Shown: piece by piece, positions 60,728 through 64,000 of the stretch
Layout: every line of letters starts with the position of its first letter
Numbering within the stretch: the first letter of the stretch is position 1
Source of the DNA: Polluticaenibacter yanchengensis
GTDB taxonomy: Bacteria > Bacteroidota > Bacteroidia > Chitinophagales > Chitinophagaceae
Assembly: GCA_027854065.1 (NCBI GenBank)
Contig: JAQGEF010000016.1
Coordinates: 1-64,000 of the forward strand
Reading direction: 5' to 3'
Length of the DNA stretch: 64,000 bases
Made by a program: the position numbers and the translations under genes
The notes under the pieces: model-generated
The model's database searches: none
Seen by the model: only the letters and a program-made list of their open reading frames with translations
What the model was told of the DNA's origin: nothing

Positions 60728-62002
60728 ATGATTTTAGATAAAAATATTATAGCGGAACATAACGATCAATTATTGGCAGACCATAAACGTCGTTTCGATT
60801 TTTTGGCAGCTGATATTCCGAATGTTGAAGCGGTTTTAGATAAATTGGTAGCATTTAATATTGCTATTCCAAGTTGGGCATTGGGTACCGGTGGTACACG
60901 TTTTGGCCGTTTTAGCGGTGGTGGCGAACCTCGTAGCCTTGAGGAAAAAATTGACGATGTTGGTTTATTGCATGCGTTAAACCGTAGCAGTAATTCCATT
61001 TCATTACATATTCCATGGGATATTCCGGGCAATACAGCAGCTATTATAGAGCATGCCAAACAGCATGGTTTGCATTTTGATGCGGTTAATTCTAACACAT
61101 TTCAGGATCAGCCAAACCAGGCATTAAGTTACAAACATGGTAGCTTACACCACACCGATAAAGGGGTGCGTCAGTTAGCTATTGATCATAATATTGAAGT
61201 TATAAAATACGGTGAAGCTTTAGGCAGTAAGGCTTTAAGCGTATGGCTGGCAGATGGTAGCAGCTTCCCTGGACAAATAAATATGCGCAATGCATTTAAC
61301 AATACCCACGAAAGTTTACAGGCTATTTACGATGCTTTACCGGAAGACTGGAAAGTATTGATAGAGTACAAACCGTACGAACCATATTTCTATTCTACCA
61401 CCATTGGTGATTGGGGACAATCATATTTGTTGGCTAGTAAGCTTGGTAAAAAAGCAACCACATTGGTAGATTTAGGTCACCACTTACCAAACACCAACAT
61501 AGAGCAAATTGTTGCTTTATTGTTGAGCGAAGGTAAACTGGGTGGTTTCCATTTTAATGATAGCAAATACGGTGATGATGACCTGACAACAGGTAGCATT
61601 AACCCGTACAAACTCTTCTTAATTTTTAACGAATTAGTGGAAGGGTTGGATGCCAAAGGCATTAACCATGCAACAGGTTTAAGCTGGATGATTGACGAAA
61701 GTCATAATATAAAAGATCCTTTGGAAGATTTATTAATGGCGGTTGAAGCTATTAAAATTTCTTATGCCCAGGCCTTAATCGTTGATACACCTGCATTGAA
61801 AGCGGCACAAGCTGAAAACGATGTAGTTGTAGCAGAAGGCTTATTGCAACATGCATACCGTACAGATGTACGTGCACTGGTAGCAGAAGCACGTTTGAGA
61901 GCAGGTGCAGCATTGAACCCGGTTAAACTTTACCGTGATGCAGCTGTAAGAAGCACATTGATTGGTGAGCGTGGTGCAAACACCGTAGCGACAGGATTGT
62001 AA
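60728..62002 (+). CDS. rhaI: L-rhamnose isomerase (RhaI type)
   Basis: This 424-residue TIM-barrel isomerase starts MILDKNIIAEHNDQLL (ATG at 60728). Upstream in-frame codons add 28 unlikely residues. Metal ligands are visible as Glu213 (VLIEYKPYEPYFYS), Asp248 (LVDLGHHLPNTN), His275 (GGFHFNDSKYGDDD) and an Asp just after. The sugar-binding region has SSNSISLHIPWDIPG. It converts L-rhamnose to L-rhamnulose. The RhaI/Pseudomonas-type sequence differs from E. coli RhaA, as is usual in this phylum. Confidence 0.92.
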   Translation: MILDKNIIAEHNDQLLADHKRRFDFLAADIPNVEAVLDKLVAFNIAIPSWALGTGGTRFGRFSGGGEPRSLEEKIDDVGLLHALNRSSNSISLHIPWDIPGNTAAIIEHAKQHGLHFDAVNSNTFQDQPNQALSYKHGSLHHTDKGVRQLAIDHNIEVIKYGEALGSKALSVWLADGSSFPGQINMRNAFNNTHESLQAIYDALPEDWKVLIEYKPYEPYFYSTTIGDWGQSYLLASKLGKKATTLVDLGHHLPNTNIEQIVALLLSEGKLGGFHFNDSKYGDDDLTTGSINPYKLFLIFNELVEGLDAKGINHATGLSWMIDESHNIKDPLEDLLMAVEAIKISYAQALIVDTPALKAAQAENDVVVAEGLLQHAYRTDVRALVAEARLRAGAALNPVKLYRDAAVRSTLIGERGANTVATGL

Positions 62003-62008
62003 TGGACA

Positions 62009-62149
62009 AACCCACCCCAACCCCTCCAAGGAGGGGAGAGGAGTTTTAGATAAAGTTTTTTTCAGTAATACTTAAAATCCTTTTTGCAATTACTTAAGAA
62101 AATATTTATCGAATACGCTCATTCCCTCCTTGGAGGGGCAGGAGTGGGT
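62009..62149. repeat. GGAGGGG element between rhaI and the kinase gene
   Basis: ACCCACCCCAACCCCTCCAA (left half, 62009-62040) and CCCTCCTTGGAGGGGCAGGA (right half, 62122-62149) form an inverted pair around about 80 bp of AT-rich DNA. It is 141 bp in all. Confidence 0.65.
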
Positions 62150-62222
62150 CAAAAATACTAAAAAAGGGTAGCGTAAGCAATGGTTTGCGCTATCCTTTTA
62201 AACTATAAAAAGGATATTGAGG

Positions 62223-63569
62223 ATGGCTAATAAAATACCGGTCATAGCAATTTTTGATGTGGGTAAAACCAATAAAAAATTGTTTTTGTTTGACGAGCAG
62301 TATCAATTAGTTTTTGAGCGTACGGCAAAGTTTAACGAAACTGTAGATGAGGATGGTGATCCGTGTGAAAACCTGGAAAGCCTGCGTTTATCAGTATTTG
62401 ACTCTTTGAGAGAGGTTTTTAGTAAGGATATTTATGATATAAAAGCCATTAGTTTTTCTACTTATGGTGCCAGCTTTGTGTACCTTGATGAACAAGGTCA
62501 GCCATTGACGCCATTGTACAATTATTTGAAAGAGTATCCTAAAGAAATCAGTGATACCTTTTACAAAAAATATGGTGGAGAAGATTTGGTAAGCAATGAA
62601 ACAGCATCGCCTGTTTTAGGCAGTTTAAATTCAGGATTGCAATTGTACAGAATAAAAGAAGAGCGCCCTGAATTGTTTGCCAGAATTAAATATGCATTAC
62701 ACTTACCACAATACATGAGCTACTTACTATCCGGAACTGCATATAGCGAGTTGACCAGTATAGGTTGTCATACATTGTTGTGGGATTTTAATAAAGCGCA
62801 ATATCATAACTGGGTAACGGGTGAAGGATTAGAGCCAAAGTTAGCGCCAATTGTGGCTTGCGATACAGTGACGAAGCCGGCATTTGGCGGTGATTATAAA
62901 GTAGGCGTAGGGTTACATGACAGCTCTGCTGCATTGATCCCATACCTGGTTAATTTTCATGAACCGTTTTTGTTGATCTCTACCGGCACATGGTGCATCA
63001 GCTTAAATCCTTTTAATAACACTCCACTAACACCGGGAGAGTTAAAACAGGATTGTTTGTGTTATTTAAGCTACAAGGGAAATGCTGTAAAAGCATCCCG
63101 TTTGTTTGCCGGTTATGAGCATGAACAACAAACCAAACGCCTGGCACAACATTTTAAAATATCTCCTTCGTTTTATAAGCATATTGCCTATAATCCGGAA
63201 ACGATAGATCAATTAAAAGCGCTTAATCGGTCGGCAGAGTTTGCTGACAGGGATTTGGACAGTTTTGCAAATATTGATGAAGCTTATCATCAATTGATCA
63301 TTGATTTGGTAGAGAAGCAAATTGTGTCAAGCCAGTTAGTACTGAATGGTGCGCCTGTCAGCAGAATTTTTGTAGATGGTGGTTTTAGTAAAAATCCTAT
63401 TTACATGAATTTACTGGCTAAAGCATTTCCAAAGATTGAAGTATATGCGGCATCTGTAGCACAGGCGACATCTGTAGGTACGGCTTTAAGCATTCATCAG
63501 CATTGGAATAGTAAACCAATTCCAAACGATATGATTCAGTTAAAGTATTATGCGATACCGCATGTGTAG
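62223..63569 (+). CDS. rhaB: FGGY-family rhamnulokinase
   Basis: This 448-residue kinase has start MANKIPVIAIFDVGKTNKKL (ATG at 62223), the phosphate-1 loop of the FGGY fold. VGVGLHDSSAALIPY in the middle provides the catalytic-type Asp. ILVNGAPVSRIFVDGGFSKN-like sequence (here LNGAPVSRIFVDGGFSKN) and AVAQATSVGTAL-like segments close the fold. It phosphorylates L-rhamnulose to L-rhamnulose-1-phosphate in this context. L-fuculokinase is the main alternative, but the neighbours RhaT, RhaI and the RhaEW-type aldolase favour rhamnose. It is the last gene in the window. Confidence 0.88.
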   Translation: MANKIPVIAIFDVGKTNKKLFLFDEQYQLVFERTAKFNETVDEDGDPCENLESLRLSVFDSLREVFSKDIYDIKAISFSTYGASFVYLDEQGQPLTPLYNYLKEYPKEISDTFYKKYGGEDLVSNETASPVLGSLNSGLQLYRIKEERPELFARIKYALHLPQYMSYLLSGTAYSELTSIGCHTLLWDFNKAQYHNWVTGEGLEPKLAPIVACDTVTKPAFGGDYKVGVGLHDSSAALIPYLVNFHEPFLLISTGTWCISLNPFNNTPLTPGELKQDCLCYLSYKGNAVKASRLFAGYEHEQQTKRLAQHFKISPSFYKHIAYNPETIDQLKALNRSAEFADRDLDSFANIDEAYHQLIIDLVEKQIVSSQLVLNGAPVSRIFVDGGFSKNPIYMNLLAKAFPKIEVYAASVAQATSVGTALSIHQHWNSKPIPNDMIQLKYYAIPHV

Positions 63570-63621
63570 AATGAATAGAATTGGCAGTTGTTGGTTGACA
63601 GTTGATAGCTGATAGTTAAAA

Positions 63622-64000
63622 TGTCGCAGTCATTTTGAAGCGTGAAAGTTGAGGTAATCCAGTGATGAATTCCTCTATATTGTGGAAGGAACTTTCTTCG
63701 CTGCGCTCAGAAATTGAAGTGAGATTCTTCGCTACGCTCAGAATGACGTTTGAGTGTTGAGAACTGTTATTATTCGCAGGTCATTTTGACGAGGTGAAAT
63801 TGAAGTTCTTTTGAAATTGCGGTAATCCGAGGAAAAATCCCCTTGTAATAATTGGGAGTACTTTCTTCACTGCGTTCAGAAGTAGGAATGAGATTCTTCG
63901 CTACGCTCAGAATGACGATTACGTGTTGAGGAGTGTCAATAAAGAGTAGTCATTTTGACGATGCTAAATGGTGACTGAATTGAAATTGAGGTAATCTCTG
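63622..64000 (-). repeat. MITE-like GTCATTYTGA units at the right end
   Basis: Units at about 63622-63748 and 63780-63918 and a third cut by the window edge (from 63951) share AGATTCTTCGCTACGCTCAG then AATGACG and TCATTTTGACGAGGTGAAAT. They are inverted relative to the pair at 153-402, and some carry an extra internal CTTCGCTGCGCTCAGAA block. No gene lies in 63570-64000. Confidence 0.75.

Noticed and set aside
1..64000. CRISPR arrays, prophage or insertion sequences
   Set aside because: No regularly spaced direct repeats with unique spacers, no Cas, phage structural or transposase genes were found on either strand.

Overview
The window comes from a chromosome of the phylum Bacteroidota, most likely a relative of Chitinophagaceae. 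The evidence is Bacteroidota-type -7 promoter boxes (TAnnTTTG), a type IX secretion sorting domain, DUF4270 and DUF5686 proteins, cysteine lipoproteins, TonB-receptor outer-membrane biology, and AT-rich DNA with GC-rich interspersed repeats between genes. I see no prophage, CRISPR array or insertion sequence.

Layout. 1-445: MITE-like repeats. 446-5012 (minus): a LytTR protein, then a likely operon of a kelch lipoprotein, a DUF4270 lipoprotein, an outer-membrane barrel and a small secreted protein. 5591-12685 (plus): accessory genes, including a lone peptidyl-amidating-lyase-like NHL protein, an SDR with a membrane partner, a broken AraC regulator, a DinB-like protein and a RibD-C reductase. 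12760-14155: a second (TyrZ-type) tyrosyl-tRNA synthetase preceded by a leader peptide and a complete transcription attenuator. 14212-22747: helical stress-like protein, UMF1 transporter, uxuA, map, DUF5686 protein, ribE, rpsU. 23329-27886: coaX, outer-membrane barrel, lptC and an M1 peptidase. 28177-30131: lipocalin-like protein, VOC protein, PhnA-like protein. 30356-31933: atpA alone with its own promoter and terminator. 32131-35838 (minus): DUF4272 protein, receiver-like protein, lrgB-lrgA and lolD. 35964-40495 (plus): mgtE, nadE and a XerD-type recombinase, then two identical tRNA-Arg(ACG) genes. 41089-45867 (minus): TonB receptor, GT-B-like protein, dipeptide epimerase. 46055-48828: a surface-protein pair, one member with dockerin-like repeats and the other with a T9SS sorting domain. 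49206-51165: the housekeeping tyrS followed by trmD. 51303-56228: YfiT-like protein, parE, a BON/LysM pair and two VOC proteins. 56410-63569: L-rhamnose catabolism in pathway order (symporter, isomerase, kinase, fused aldolase/dehydrogenase), with repeats in every gap. 63570-64000: the same MITE-like family as at the left end.

The main discovery candidate is the tyrosine attenuator at 12776-12933. A 30-residue leader ORF with tandem Tyr codons abuts three mutually exclusive pairings (1:2, 2:3, 3:4) that end in a strong intrinsic terminator just before the tyrZ-type gene. The other TyrRS gene (49206) has a short leader without this device, so the pair looks like a constitutive and a tyrosine-responsive enzyme. 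In Bacillus the same job for tyrZ is done by a T-box.

The second candidate is a family of nine interspersed elements of about 120-190 bp, here called R1. The arms of its central hairpin differ between copies but change together, which is covariation visible within one window and points to a structure kept at RNA or cruciform-DNA level. Other repeat families (R2, a GGAGGGG family, and a GTCATTYTGA-ended MITE) fill most remaining intergenic space.
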